A stretch of DNA of 64,000 nt from Rhynchosporium graminicola (GCA_900074885.1 FJUW01000011.1:62001-126000), one strand, 5' to 3'; numbered from the stretch's first letter, positions 1 to 11,863 are shown. The notes: generated by a model not told the origin, from the sequence alone. Program-made: numbers and translations.

Positions 1-1944
1 CTAAGAAGTACTATCTTCTCTGCTAATAGCGTTCCCTTTCTATTTCCTTAATAATAGTCTAAGTATCTTTAATTCGAAGGAACTAATCTAATTATTCGAA
101 TTCCTTTAGTTTAAGTTCTCCTTTGAGATTAGCTATATAATAATCTAGTTAATCCTTAATATCCCTTATATTAACTTAGAATATAATAGTAATAGTATTA
201 TAATAAGTAATAATATAATCTATATCTAAGTTAAGTATATTATAAGTTTAGTAATGTTCTATAAAATCAGACTTAGTTCTATTATAAACTTATATTCTTC
301 TTCTATTATTATGATTTCGAACAGTCTAGTTCTTATTATTATATAGAAGATTATTATATAAATAGTTTCTTTTATCTATAATACTTTAGCTTTCTTAGTC
401 TTTATTTAAAAGTTTAACTAAGTTCTTTTCGAATTCTTCGCTAGATTTATAAGCTATAAAGTCCTGCGAACTCTATTCTACGCTAGAAACTTCTTAGTAA
501 TTAGACTTTCTTTTAGCTAGTCCGAATTCTCTCTTAAGTTTATTCTAAGGTTTCCTTTCCTATTTCTTCTTCTAAGAATAATTATATATAAGGTATCTTA
601 GCTTACTATATATATAATAGAGACCTTTCTCTTTATATTTATCTTTCTTAGCTTAGCCCTTAGATCCTCTTTCTATTCTATTTATTTCTATCAGATTATA
701 ATAGTTATATTTATTATTTAAGTAAAGTTAGAAATTTCCTTAATATTTACTATATTATTATAGAAATTAAGGTTTCTAGAGGTAAATAAGTATAAAATAC
801 CCTCCTTTCTCTTTCGCTTATTTCTAGATTCGTTTATCGATAGTAGTAGACGTTTTAATTAAATCCTCTAGGTTATCTAGTTTATTTATCCTAAAGAGCT
901 TATCCTTAATATAGTTCTTAAGGCCTTAATAGTATTAGGCTCTTAATCTATTATCTATCTAGTCTAGCTATATAGAGTAGTAATAGAACTTAGGAGTATA
1001 TTCGTAAATAGATCCTCGCTATCGAATTCCGAGTAGGTGCTTCTTAGCTTATTTTTTCTTATTAGAGTCTCTAAAGACTCTTTTAATAGTAATAATAAAG
1101 CTTATAATAGTTCGAAAGATAACTTGACTCTTTTTAGTTATAGCGATAGAATAAGCCCTAGTTAGATATCGATTAAGTAAGTAATTACTTAAAGCTAGTT
1201 CGATCTAGTGAGCTATAGTATTATAAAGAAACGAAATAATCTATAGTACTTTAAGAGAATATGCTTCGAACTTATCTCTATTAAAAGCGAAGTATATTTA
1301 GTATTAAAGAATAAATTATCCTAAGTTATTATAGTTTCTATAATAAGTATTAAGTAAGTTGACTCGAGGTAGAGTAACTTTATTAGTCTTCTTCGTCTTA
1401 TTAACTTAGGATCTTTCTCCTATAACTAATCTTTCTTTAAGGGCTATTTCGTTTTTACTAATAATACTTTAAGTAAAGTACTTAAAGTATAATATTCTTA
1501 GTTCTAACTAATATATAGTATATAAGCTTATTAGTTAGTATTAGCTATAAAGTAAAGTAAATAAGAAGTTCGGTTCTTAATTAGAATTAAGACGTTATAA
1601 GCAGGTATTAATTACTATATAAAATTTGAGCACGAAGCTCTTATCTAGTAGTAGAAATACTAGTCTTATATAAGACCTTCTCCTTTATTAGGAGTCTTCT
1701 ACTTAGGGAGTCCTTTATATAGAGTCCGACTCCATTTTCTGGACTCCCGCTAAGCTAGACTCTATCACGTGATCCTAGATCACTAGTCGCTAATTTATAC
1801 TATAACCGTATTAGTACTATTCTCCTAGTAGTACTAACTCTCCCTTAGTACTAAAACCCGTTTAGTAAGTACTATATAGTAGTACTATCAGTATTCTGGT
1901 GCTAAGACGGTTTTAGTACTAAGAACTTTACCGGGTTCGTGATA
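1..1944 (-). mobile_element. Gypsy A-family retrotransposon, 5' part, cut by window edge
   Basis: The right end (1488-1944) is an LTR. Leftward of it the sequence is the reverse complement of the Gypsy A interior at 26477-27960 and is colinear with it over the full 1487 bases (gag and the protease region). It is therefore a second copy of the Gypsy A family in the opposite orientation, cut by the window start. The frame is riddled with stops and the DNA is very TA-rich, as expected after RIP. Its right border abuts an unrelated degenerate coding region, so it is an insertion. The other LTR lies outside the window, so the target duplication cannot be checked. Confidence 0.85.
1488..1944 (-). 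repeat. 5' LTR of minus-strand Gypsy A copy
   Basis: On the minus strand the sequence begins TATCACGAACCCGG and ends with ATTATA, matching the LTRs at 24443-24875 and 53064-53496. It is 457 bp long, against 433 bp for those two. The expected TG...CA ends read TA...TA, as RIP would leave them. Confidence 0.85.
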
Positions 1945-2640
1945 ATTCTCCCTGAATAAGATTTAATACTTTAGCTATAATATCTACCTCCTCTAAGGGC
2001 AGTTTATTATCTAGATACTAAGTCTTAAGCTACTCGATAACTTCTTACTTCTCTTCTTCGCCCGTATATATTCTGTTTTATATAATCTCTTTTATTCTAG
2101 TATCTAATTAGAAACGCTTTAAAATATCTCTATTAAGTAATATAGTAATTACTCTAAGGTAAGTTAGGGCTAGTAGTATTAGACCCTCTACCTCAAAGTC
2201 ATAGTCCAGACGGTCTAGCTATTATACTACTAGTATATCTCTATTACTACAGAAGTCCTTAGCTCTCTTAAATCAGAGTATCTTTATTCTAGATATTCCA
2301 GATATTTTACTTTTCTTACTCTTCTTGATTTTCTCTCGAGTAGCTTTAATATCTATCTTAGGGTTTAGTTTCTACTAAATTCTTTCTTTTAGCTACTCTA
2401 TTATTTCTCTAAGCTAAGTTTAATTATATATTATATAGCTCTAATCGAAGATAGAAACCTTAAAAGCTTATAGAGAGGTTAGTATCTTAGCTACCTCTAG
2501 TATTTCTCCTCCTTCCTTTATAATCGTATTAACTTAATACTATAGCTATATTAGCTTTATTATCTATACTAATTATTAGAGGTTTTAGGTTTAGGCTATA
2601 TTTAGTAGCTTCTTTAGCGTTAATAGAGCAGATAATTCTT
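1945..2640 (-). pseudogene. Degenerate coding region of unknown family
   Basis: The minus strand has a frame that stays legible from about 2330 down to 1946. It contains the stretches RLDYDFEVEGLILLAL and LDNKLPLEEVDIIAKVL, interrupted only by isolated TAG/TAA codons. Before these, at roughly 2290-2360, is a Lys-rich stretch (KKSKKSK). The frame is cut at 1944 by the Gypsy LTR, so its C-terminal part is lost or lies beyond the window. I do not recognise the family. The alternating charged and hydrophobic pattern looks like real protein rather than noise. It could be part of an older transposon or a host gene that was duplicated and then mutated by RIP. The 5' limit is uncertain. Confidence 0.4.
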
Positions 2641-3963
2641 AAGAAGTTATACCCTCTTAGATATTTTTTAGCTTATAATAATAAGTATTAAGTATAGAGC
2701 TTATTCCTATTGAATATTTAACTAATATAAAGGTTTAGAAACTTAATACAGATTCTAGAGACTCTAATATATATAACGATATAATTAGTAATTCCCCTAA
2801 TATATCGTAGCTATTATATCTCAAGAGTTATAATATCTTCTAGCTAGAAAGTTAATATATAGAGTTTATCTCAGCTGCTAATCTAGTACTAGATTAACTC
2901 AGGGGAGATTATGCAGAAGTTGCGGGGAAAGGTAAGGTTAGCTTCGAGACTGCTCGAGCTAAGATAGGGTAAGTAAGCTCCTCGATATTCGGGTTCTCGA
3001 AAATTCGAAATTTAGAGAACTTTCGAGTTAATCCCTTTTATTCTTTATAGAGATTTATATATAAGGGCTATAAAATAATATAAGGAGATACTGAATTTAC
3101 CGCGTCAGATTCTGAGGTTTAGTAGTTAGAGTATATTCTAGGCGACTATATAAGTATATTATTTATTAACTCCTAGAAGGAAGAATTAATATTATTAGAT
3201 TCTTTACTACTAGAGTACTAAGTATTATTAATATATTATAATAATTATAGCTAGTTATAGTAGTATTATTCAGCTTTTAGCGTTAATATTATCTATAGTT
3301 AGCTCGAAGCCAGGTTAGCAGTAATATTCTTATTTCGAGGTGGGCTCGAAAGGGAGATAGCGGGGCCGGTTTAGGTCACTCGAGGCTCTCGAAGGGAAGA
3401 GCTAGGATATAGGGTTTCGAGATAATATTTACCTAGAAGGTGACTTCCTTACTAGGATATAGGGTTATTATCCTTAGGGAAGCTATAGGTAATAGATCTA
3501 GATACTTCTTTCTACTGATTCTAAGGCCTAGAAGAATCCTGAAATATATAGAGGTACTTAGTGCAAATAGCTATATATAGCTAAGAGGGTATATATCCTT
3601 ATAATTTGAAGCCTTCTGATATTATAAGATTCTTCGTAGATATTCCGTCGATATCTGGTATTTGCTAAGGGCTTATAACCGAAAATCTGAGGCGATCTCG
3701 ATGCCTAGGCGCTACTTAGTAGTAGGCGCCGCTAGTACTATTGCTAGGTTTACTAGTTTCTTTTGGGAGAAGAAATTGAAGTACGAAAGAATTACTAGTA
3801 GAGAGATATATAGCTTAGTCTCTCCCTACGGTAGTCACTAGAAAAGGAGCTGAACCAGAACCTCTTGAGAAGCGTAGTTATCTTTCTTAGAAGGTTTAGA
3901 AACCTTGAGAGTAATCTACAGAAGAGAGAGGTCTGTGCGCTACTAGCTAGGTGCAAATCCAGT
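2641..3963. other. RIP-degraded sequence, unidentified
   Basis: TA-rich DNA without an intact gene. A plus-strand frame from 3087 to about 3430 is partly readable (starts DTEFTASDSEV, later FRGGLEREIAGPV) with several stops; I cannot assign it. GC rises through 3680-3960 towards the crotonase remnant. The short open frames here look like chance. Confidence 0.4.
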
Positions 3964-4786
3964 GACATCACACTGCCCCTCATACAGGCCATATTCGTAT
4001 CCTGTCTCTCAACTGTTCCACTTCCCGAAACGCCATCTTAAAAGCCCTCCTTTCCAACCTCGACTCACAGATCTTCAACGTCCAATTCCAATTCGACCCT
4101 TCTACCTACGATGAACTGCCCAACTCATCTCCGAGCCATTTGGGAACCACACGAGCACTCATTGTCGCCTCAGAAGACGACAAATGCTTCTGCGCTGGTG
4201 CCGACCTGAAAGAGCGGAAATCCTTCACTGATGCCGAAACAGTGGTCTTCCTGACCCTTCTTCGCTCATCTCTCAACTCGTTGGAAGATTTGCCAATTCC
4301 TGTAATAGCAGCAATCGCGGCCCCAGCCTTTGGAGGAGGGTTTGAGCTTGCGCTAGCTGCACACATGCGTGTCGTGGGAAGCCCAGATATGCGATTCCCA
4401 GAAACAAGATTACCGGTTGTATCTGGCGCTGGCGGTATGAGGAGACTGCATGCTTTAGTTGGCGCGGTACGAGTAAGAGAGCTTGTTCTGACTGGAAGGC
4501 CATAGGTGGGGAGGAGGCGTTGAGATTGGGAATGGCGGATTGCTTGCTGGAAGAGGATCATTCTGGCGTAAAGAGTTTGAGATTGAGAGTTTTGGATGAA
4601 GCTGTGATTTTGGCAAGAGAGATTTGTAGAGGTGGTCCTGTGGCGATTCGGATGACAATGTGGGTGTTCAAACAGCCAGGTGAGGAAGCGGAGGACCTTG
4701 CTTATAGGAGAGATTTAAAGACCCAAGACCGAAAGGCTGCTTTAGCTGGATTTGCCGAGAAGGAGCCCGCGTTTGTGGGCAGATGA
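3964..4786 (+). pseudogene. Enoyl-CoA hydratase/isomerase (crotonase, AUH-like), 5'-truncated and frameshifted
   Basis: The translation matches the crotonase fold family, closest in style to mitochondrial methylglutaconyl-CoA hydratases of leucine breakdown. It reads GHIRILSLN from about 3988. The CoA/oxyanion motif FCAGADLKERK is at 4181-4213, the second oxyanion loop AFGGGFELAL is near 4326, and the catalytic-type Glu sits in RFPETRLPVVSGAGG. At 4503-4505 the frame runs into TAG. The homologous continuation (GGEEALRLGMADCLLEED) resumes one frame over from 4505 and ends at TGA 4784-4786, so one base is missing near 4503. No in-frame ATG precedes the conserved start: a TGA lies upstream at about 3961, and RIP-like DNA begins just before it. 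A 3' splice site (CATACAG, near 3987) could hide an upstream exon, but none is visible. The gene is most likely dead. A sequencing error could explain the frameshift, but not the missing start. Confidence 0.8.
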
Positions 4787-5010
4787 TTCATGAAACAACG
4801 CACACTTGCAAAGTCTCGCAGAAAATGACATAATACGACATTGCGACTTGTTCAGAAATTTGAGTAAGGGTATTTTTGATTTCGGTTGCGATTTCTTTCT
4901 CTCAGTTTGGAACTTTTCAAGTATGAATTTATATTTCTTGTTGATGCTCATGCTATATAACAAAACAACCTAAACTTGCTAGACATGATGCTACTATGCA
5001 GGAAATCAAC

Positions 5011-6772
5011 CTAAGGCATGTTCTTCCTTGCCTTTAGCCTTACCTTCATATCCGTCTTATGCCAGGTGGTAAACATCTTCTGTCGCGAAAGCCAGCCTCT
5101 ACTATCCGGATGCAATTCCATGTCAAAATTCCAAACCAGACGACACATAATTATCCTCATTTCCATGAGTGCGAGACTGTGATGGGGAGTCAGCATGTGT
5201 CAGAGAGCAGAATATCGTCCCAAATCGACTCAGCTCATTACATACTTCTTTCCAATGCAGTTCCGTGGCCCAAATGAAAACGCCTGCGTAGCCGTCTTCT
5301 TGTCATTCTCAAACCCTATCCCTGCTTCACCTAGCCATCGCTCGGGGACAAAGGATTCGGGCTGATAGAAGTGTAACGGCGAACGTCCAATAGATAGATG
5401 GTGAATGCCGACGGCAATACCACCAGGCACGAAAGCTCCGCAGACTACTCTGCCACCTTTGGGGACTTTTCGTGGAAATGCTCCCGGTCCGGGAGGCGCG
5501 AGTCGCAATGTCTCATCGATGACTGCATTGAGATAACGCAGGTGGGCAGTGCTTGAAATGGTAATGAATTTCTCTTCGGAAAATGAGTTGCGAATCTCGT
5601 CTTTCAATTTCTGAAATGTGTGAGGATTCTCGAGAAGGAGGTAGGTGGCATTCGTGAGGCCGCTGGCTGTGGTTTCACTACCAGCTGCAATAAAGACTTG
5701 AGCAGCGGTGTACGTCTCCTGAAGCGTCATTCCATTTTCGTCTTCTACTTTGAGAATGTAGCTCACTAGGCCCGAGTCAGTCATTATTGAGGATCGCTCG
5801 TTGACTTCTAAGCTCACTGAAGTCGGGTCGGTCAATTTCTTGCTGCATTCTTTTATTCACTCGAGCCAGGCCAAACTTGTACTGGTCTTCTCGCATTTTC
5901 AGCAGCCTTTTGGGCACAATAAGCAGTAAGATAGCATAAAATATTGGCGTTGGAAAGCGGCGGGCAGCACGGATGAAGGTCGCAACACGGAACAACTCAA
6001 ATACTGCTGTTAACCACCAGTGCCACTTCATATCCCTGAGACAATGAAAGGGCTCGCCAAATGCCAGATCACCAATTAGATCGAAGGTAGTGAAGTTGTA
6101 CCACAAGTTAATATCAACAGTAGCTGAATATGGCAGGTCTGTAGAGGCGAGACCGTGCAGACGATGGATGAGTAATGATGTATATTTCTCGATGACTGGT
6201 CCCTGTAGCCTGAGTGCCCTGTCGCTAAACGCTGCGCTTTGCAGACGACGCATTCGACGATGGCCTTCTTCGTCGGCAGTCAGAATGTCATCTCCACCAA
6301 TTGACTTTACCCACCATCGATCGTCCTTCTCGAAATTGCCAGTGCCATCACGGTGTGGGAAGCCTGTAAGAATTGTTCAGACTGGAAAGCGCTAGGGAAA
6401 AGAAGTGGATGAAAAACATGAGATTCACCATAGATCGCGGACCAAGCTTCAGCATAGGTGTACGATAACTCATCCGGGGAGATGCGTACAACTGGACCAT
6501 ATTTCTCGTGCCATTCTTTGACTTTCCAATGGCTAACACCACGGAGATCATACCAGAGGTAGAAGACACGTGAAGCTCTCTGAAGCAATGGTCCGGGGAA
6601 GTGCCTCAGAGGGTGGAAAAAGATATTGCGTATGCATATCCCAATCAACACCAAAGCAATCTAGTAGTATGATCCGTCAATGCTGGGACGATGGAGCAGA
6701 TTGAAAGCATGCGTCAAGCAGGGTATTTACCGAGGAGAAGGCTAGCAAGATCATTCTCCAAGAAGATATCAT
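5011..6772 (-). CDS. Cytochrome P450 monooxygenase (fungal class II, CYP65/Tri11-like style)
   Basis: Five exons: 6772-6731, 6660-6429, 6363-5818, 5765-5246 and 5176-5011. The four introns (70, 65, 52 and 69 bp) have GTAAAT, GTGAAT, GTGAGC and GTATGT donors and CTAG/ACAG-type acceptors. All phases join to give 501 aa ending in TAG. Residues 1-25 form a hydrophobic ER anchor, followed by the Pro-rich hinge HFPGP. The I-helix has AAGSETT (about 300-306), the ExxR motif is ETLR (358-361), PERW is at 414-417, and the haem loop FSFGPRNCIGKN carries the Cys ligand at about 443. The splice junctions rebuild the conserved text exactly: the last intron falls inside the haem motif and splits the Asn codon. 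It should be an ER-bound haem-thiolate oxygenase using NADPH-P450 reductase. Its substrate is unknown. The nearby prenyltransferase and glycosyltransferase suggest secondary metabolism. No RIP-type damage is seen. Confidence 0.93.
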
Positions 6773-7320
6773 GGTATTGATCGTAACGTCACACAAGAAG
6801 CCGCTTGACAGAACAGAAGGGCTAGATCTGTTGTCTCTGACTGACCGTTATCTGCTATTGGCCAATTGGAGGTCGATTTATCTCCTCTTGGCCGACAATT
6901 TCTGCGAATAGAATCGGGGACTCCAGCTAGGCGATTAGATGCACGGGATCGTAACACTTGACAATACTCGGAGAAGTAGCAATAGAAAGATCTTAAAATT
7001 GCTAGAGAGAATGATGCAATGGTTGAAGACAGGAGCTAGGGGTTTAGGTTAGAAAAAGATCTGAGCTCCTCGAATAGTTTAATACTATCCCCCCACTCCC
7101 GGCTTAAACGTTAAAATTTGTGCTGTAGTTAGAAACTTATACTTATATTAGATAGTCGTAAAATCTATAATGCGGAACCCTTTATGCAAGTAGATCTTAT
7201 CTTAGTTAATATTTAATATTAAACGTCACGTATATTCCGGATACTACGGTAGTAAACCATACTCCCGGGCACCATGAATAGACCTTAATAAGCTACTGCG
7301 CCCTTTATATCTTATTTTGA
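6773..7320. other. P450 upstream region passing into RIP-degraded DNA
   Basis: The first 250 bases have normal composition and probably hold the P450 promoter. No clear TATA box was identified. From about 7040 the DNA becomes TA-rich with no readable frame. No gene is seen. Confidence 0.4.
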
Positions 7321-8398
7321 TTAGGTAAAAGTAGTTTCACTTATAATCTCCGTGGTCTTTCGCTTGAAATCGAGAATTTCTGGCTGCTGATTCTCCGTAT
7401 GTATTCTATTAGGTATATCTACCTTGTAAGCCAAGGTCTTGATCTTGTAAAAAACACTAGTAGGTTCAGACTTCTGGGAAAACCGAGTAGGGCCTTCACT
7501 CGGCGCATAGGAAACAGGGCTTCGGCCCATAAGAGTCAGGTTTTAAGGTTTATTCAAGGGGGGTTTACTACTATCACCCTTTCCCACCCGGTGTACGGAG
7601 TAAATGTTACAATCTGCGCCCCTGCTACAGCACAGATTTCAACGTTTAAACCAGGGGGGAATAGTACGAAAAGAGGTTTGCAGTGGGTATCGTACATGCT
7701 GGGTAGTGGCGCGAGACCAATCTTCCAATCAACTCACTTCGACTTTGGAAATTTCTTCACGAATTACAGTATACTTAGTACAGGGGGCAAATAATATACA
7801 ATTCTAGGTCGTGCGTGCACTCTAGATCCTTTGTGATTATTATCCCCAGTATACTATATAGTATTGCTTTATCATTGGGTAGCACTCCTTGTAAGGACTC
7901 CCTGTAGAAGAAACTCGTAGAATAACGCACAGACTCTCAAGTATATGGAAGCAAATGCCCTCGTGTACCAGACCCCTGCAAATCCCCTTTCGTGCTATAG
8001 CAGCGGGCGTTGACGCTTATTGGATTTATGGAGTTTTCTTTATACACTAATCGGAGTCTCCGATTCATTTTCATCTATATCGGAGAAAATCTTGGGTGCC
8101 GGAAGATACCGTTAGTCAATTTCGGATACTGGTCAGTCGATGGTGACATACAGCCTATTTCAGCCAAGACTAAGAATCTAGGATTAAAACATGGCTCCCT
8201 AGTATATTTCCAGTTATTTGATCGGTCAGAATATGCCCTGTGTCTATCTACTTCGTACAGGCTCTAAATAACGTACATTCGGTGTCAGTGCACTCTCTAG
8301 AAGGTTCCCCCCCTGACAGGCATTCTGGCTAATGACTATATCATGCTTCCCACGCCGCCCTACTATAGAAATTTATACTAAGGGAACCTTAATTTATC
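7321..8398. other. Non-genic mosaic region left of the Tc1/mariner relic
   Basis: Mixed composition, less TA-rich than the RIP-degraded blocks. Two open frames (7399-7794 and 8010-8267, plus) have no recognisable domain and no conserved look. Bases 7461-7489 closely match the inner part of the right inverted repeat of the small element at 61804-61927; 17 bases (TAGGTTCAGACTTCTGG) are identical. This suggests a decayed repeat copy. No gene can be supported. Confidence 0.35.
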
Positions 8399-9457
8399 AT
8401 GGAGGAGTTATTATACTTAGTGCTAACGCCAAAAACACTACGAAAGCAGTGCACACGAGATGATCGATTGCGAGTTAAGACTTTATATTCTTATACCGGC
8501 TTTACTCAAGCTGAAATTGCCCTTTAATTAAACCTTACGCTGCGATAAGTTAATTACGCTCTCTCTCATCGACTTACTCCTTAAAAACACACTCGAGGAA
8601 GAAGACCTTTCCTTAATACCCCGTAGCGGAAGTACCTTATCGAATAGGTAACTTCTTTAAGTGCAAATCGACGTGTTCGATAGGCAGATATACCTTCGAT
8701 CTTATAGTGGGACTGCGGAGAGAAAGCAATTAGAGCCGCATTTCAAAAGGAAGGCTTTGTACGGCGAATTGCTAGACGAAAACCTCCTTTGACTACGTAG
8801 TACTGATAAGATCGACTTAATTAGGCCTAGGAGCACTTATTCTAGTCTGACGAGCAGTAGTCGAATGTACTTTGGAGTGATGAGACGTGGGTTAATCCTA
8901 GAAAGCATACGAAGGTATAGGTTACTCGAAAGAAAGGAGAAGAAGAGTTATATTATACGGATTGTATCGAGGAAAGATACTAAAGGAAGATCGAGTAGAT
9001 ATTTTGGGGCTCGATAAGTAGTAAATACGGGAGGTATCGAGGCCTCTTTTAGGAGAAGGACTAGGAAACGATTAATAAAGGCTCTTATTCTGGAATAATC
9101 GTTCCAATAGTTCAAGAGGTTTTATAGTAATACCCCGAACTTATGTTTCAACAAGATAACGCGAAAGGGCACTCCTCGAACTTCACGAAGTCAGTCTTTG
9201 AAGCTCTCGGAATCACTCCTATCTTCTGGCCTATAAACTCTCCTGATTTAAACCCAATTGAGACTCTATAGGACCTTATGAAAGACTACCTTGAAGAGCG
9301 CTCTTCAGTAGTCCATAGGTCGTATAAACGCCTTCGAGAGGCTGTTCAAGAGGCCTAGGAATTAATAATATATACTACGATTCAAGAGCTTATACGAGGA
9401 ATGGGTGACAGATGTATTGCAGTGATTCTAGCTAAAGGTGGCTATACAAAATACTAG
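8399..9457 (+). pseudogene. Tc1/mariner-superfamily transposase, inactivated by RIP
   Basis: One frame from ATG 8399 to TAG 9455-9457 spans 353 codons, the usual length for this superfamily. An N-terminal helix-turn-helix region (TQAEIAL) precedes the catalytic core. The first Asp is in LWSDETWV, the second in MFQQDNAKGH, and the third acidic residue lies in SPDLNPIETL, so a DD34E-type triad is still visible. The C-terminus reads GGYTKY. About twenty stops interrupt the frame, all TAG, TGA or TAA and mostly where Gln or Trp is expected. I see no frameshift. The copy was therefore killed by C-to-T change, not by indels. Terminal inverted repeats could not be set with confidence. It lies between the P450 and the prenyltransferase and separates their presumed promoters. 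Confidence 0.88.
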
Positions 9458-10414
9458 GGATTATTATAAAAGCAGCATTGCCAAGTATCTAGTGTGCATT
9501 AACTTGAAAAGAACAATATTTAGGCCCTGTACGAAGTATTATACCTTATTTGAAGATCGAACGAAGCATCAAAAGCGATATCGGAGTATTATTGCTTTTC
9601 ATGAATCTCAGGGCGATCAAGCTAAGCCTCTTAAAGCTGTTTCCATGCTGACTCAGCGAATAAGAAGTCTTCTTGTATATTTATGGCTTTCTTTTTTTAA
9701 TCATATGTTCTTAGCCTTAGTTGGAATAGACTATTCTTCGTATCTAATGACTGCTTCTGACAAGCAACGTGGCCAAGAACTGCGACTGATTGAGGGGCAG
9801 AAAAGTGGGGTTTGAGCTACCAGTCAATATTATTCTTGCCAAGAATGGCCAGATACAAACGACATTTCGAGACTGATGTCGTCAAGGGATGAAAACTATC
9901 CGGGCATATTGACGTGACCATGGTGGCTCTGAATTAGAGTTTCCAGCAATTTGTCATGTATGAATGTCAGCCGAGCCTAAGCATAAGCTGTTATATGATA
10001 ATTGTAAAATAAGGCTCGGATTTCGCATTAGTACTGTTAATAACAGCTCTTCTTACGTGATATTCTAATTATCTATAAGAGAATTATTAAATATAATGAC
10101 TAGAATTGGTCAAGATGACTTGTACGAGGGGAGCGGTGCTTATCTGCGGGTTTGGAGATTTGAGGGCCGAGAAAGCCAGCTACCCTGGACGACCTTATCC
10201 TCACGCTCATCTTTGTGGAATAGTAGCTACTATATTAGATGGGGCAAAGCAAAAGGTTTATTGTAGGAATACTTTGATCGTGCGAGATTTTCTTATATGG
10301 CCTGACGATCTCGGCACTCCGTCGAGTACTTCTTGTAACCACATTTTATAGAGGTCTCGTCTTTAATTGTGAATGTAGATTCATTGCCTTCGATTGTTCA
10401 CTTTCGCACCCACA
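9458..10414. other. Intergenic region upstream of the prenyltransferase
   Basis: The first 100 bases or so may still belong to the mariner element. Two open frames (9438-9815 and 10106-10351, plus) show no domain and are treated as chance. From about 10090 the composition is ordinary and should include the promoter of the gene starting at 10415. No other gene is seen. Confidence 0.4.
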
Positions 10415-11863
10415 ATGGCAACCTCGCGAAGAGATACGACAAGATCTCCTCCGCCTTCGAGCGAAACGACATCACAAGCAGAACAAAAACAAAATTCCAA
10501 CAGGTCGCCCTCAAATCTCAACACCATTGACAAGCCATGGAATATCATCAACTCAACAATCAAGTTTCATAACGCTGATCATCAGTTCTGGTGGGACAGA
10601 ACGGGACGCATGCTCGCCAGACTGTTAGAGCACGCAAAATACTCAGCAGCCGAACAATACCGCGAGCTATTCTTCTATGCCCTCCACGCAGTTCCTTTTT
10701 TAGGTGCTTCGGCTGATGGCAAAAATTATCTGTTGCATTGGCCAAGCCCAACGACGCCAGATAACACGCCCATTGATTTCAGCTGGGAATGGGGACTTGA
10801 TGGCACAGGCGTTATCAGGTATCAATTTGAGGCTATTGGGCCAAATGCAGGAACCGAGCTGGATCCCTTGAACTCGACGGCCGCAGATAGCTGGATCCAA
10901 CAAATAAAAGATCAAGGGCTGGTCCCTGGACACGACCTGGAGTGGTACCGATATTTCAAGAGCCAACTCTTGCTGCCTGATGTGGAACGAACAGAACTAA
11001 CAACGCAAACAATCATCGAAGAGACAACCGTCAAGGCGGGGACTGTAGTAGCTATCGACATGGAGAAATCAGGCCCAGTCATGAAAATTTGCTTCTATCC
11101 GGGATTGAAGGCGTTGGAACTGGGTCTTAGCAATCTCGAGCTCTGCGCCAGAGCATTACGCAGCCTACCACAGTATAGTTTCATGAAAGGGCAGATCGAG
11201 CCCCTCCTGACGTACTTACAAGAAGCAACCAAGCGTTGGAACCTTGAGACCGGAATCCTTGGATTCGATCTCCTGGACCCAAATGATGCACGAATCAAGA
11301 TATACGTGCGAGCTCCCCATACTACTATCGAATACTTGATGGATGCTGTCACCATGGGCGATCGAATAGATATGTCACAATATAGCGACCGTGTGTTGAC
11401 AGATCTCAGGGACTTTTGGACGACTTTCCTCGGAGGTGCCCCAGATGTGGTGCCCGACGATGCTCCAGGACGTGCGAGACCAGGTTTCTACTACATAATC
11501 AAGGCTGGTAAGCCCGTCTCTGCCAAGTTATATATCTCGCCCGTTTGGTACTGTAAGAACGATGCGGATGTGATGGTAAAGCTCAGGAGATACTTCGAGA
11601 CGAGGAAGCAAGGACCGGACATGTTGAGCCAGATGGCCAATTACGAGCGTGCCCTGATAGATATATTGTTAGTCTAATCCTGTTTTGATCCTTGTCTTTT
11701 GCTGACTCGTGTATTCCTTAGTGGCCAGAGAACGATACAAGAGCGCTGCGGAAGTCAATATTATCTTGGTTGTGCCCTGCAGAAGGAGAATTTAAGGATT
11801 GTCACATATTCAAGTCCGCAAACGTTTGATTGCGAGCAGGACTTGAGGAAACAGAAGAAATAG
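10415..11863 (+). CDS. DMATS-type aromatic (indole) prenyltransferase
   Basis: Exons 10415-11667 and 11722-11863 flank a 54-bp intron with a GTTAGT donor, a TGCTGAC branch-like site and a CTTAG acceptor. Without splicing the frame stops early; with it the protein is 464 aa and gains the C-terminal strand YYLGCALQKENLRIVTYSSP typical of the family. The start ATG at 10415 has a good context (CACAATGG). DMATS enzymes form the antiparallel alpha/beta ABBA barrel and move a prenyl group from dimethylallyl diphosphate (or a longer donor) to an aromatic substrate, usually an indole, without the DDxxD motif. Visible matches are FWWDRTGRML (58-67), the region IRYQFEAIG, the diphosphate-binding basic residues in MKICFYP (Lys about 224) and RIKIY (about 293-297). 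The P-x-E-x-S position that holds the indole N-H in characterised members is Asp here (PIDFS, about 121). Residues 1-45 are a low-complexity Ser/Thr/Gln-rich tail. The substrate cannot be predicted. Confidence 0.93.

Noticed and set aside
3795..4658. Several minus-strand open frames (3795-3992, 4106-4561, 4273-4503, 4455-4658)
   Set aside because: They lie opposite or beside the crotonase remnant and have no domain; they are shadows of the plus-strand coding sequence.
6769..6957. Minus-strand open frame just upstream of the P450
   Set aside because: It overlaps the P450 start region, has no domain and adds nothing to the gene model; treated as chance.
7399..8267. Open frames at 7399-7794 and 8010-8267 (plus)
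   Set aside because: No motif, no intron logic, and one overlaps a repeat fragment; composition is mixed. Treated as non-coding.
9438..10351. Open frames at 9438-9815 and 10106-10351 (plus)
   Set aside because: The first overlaps the transposase end in another frame; neither has a recognisable domain.
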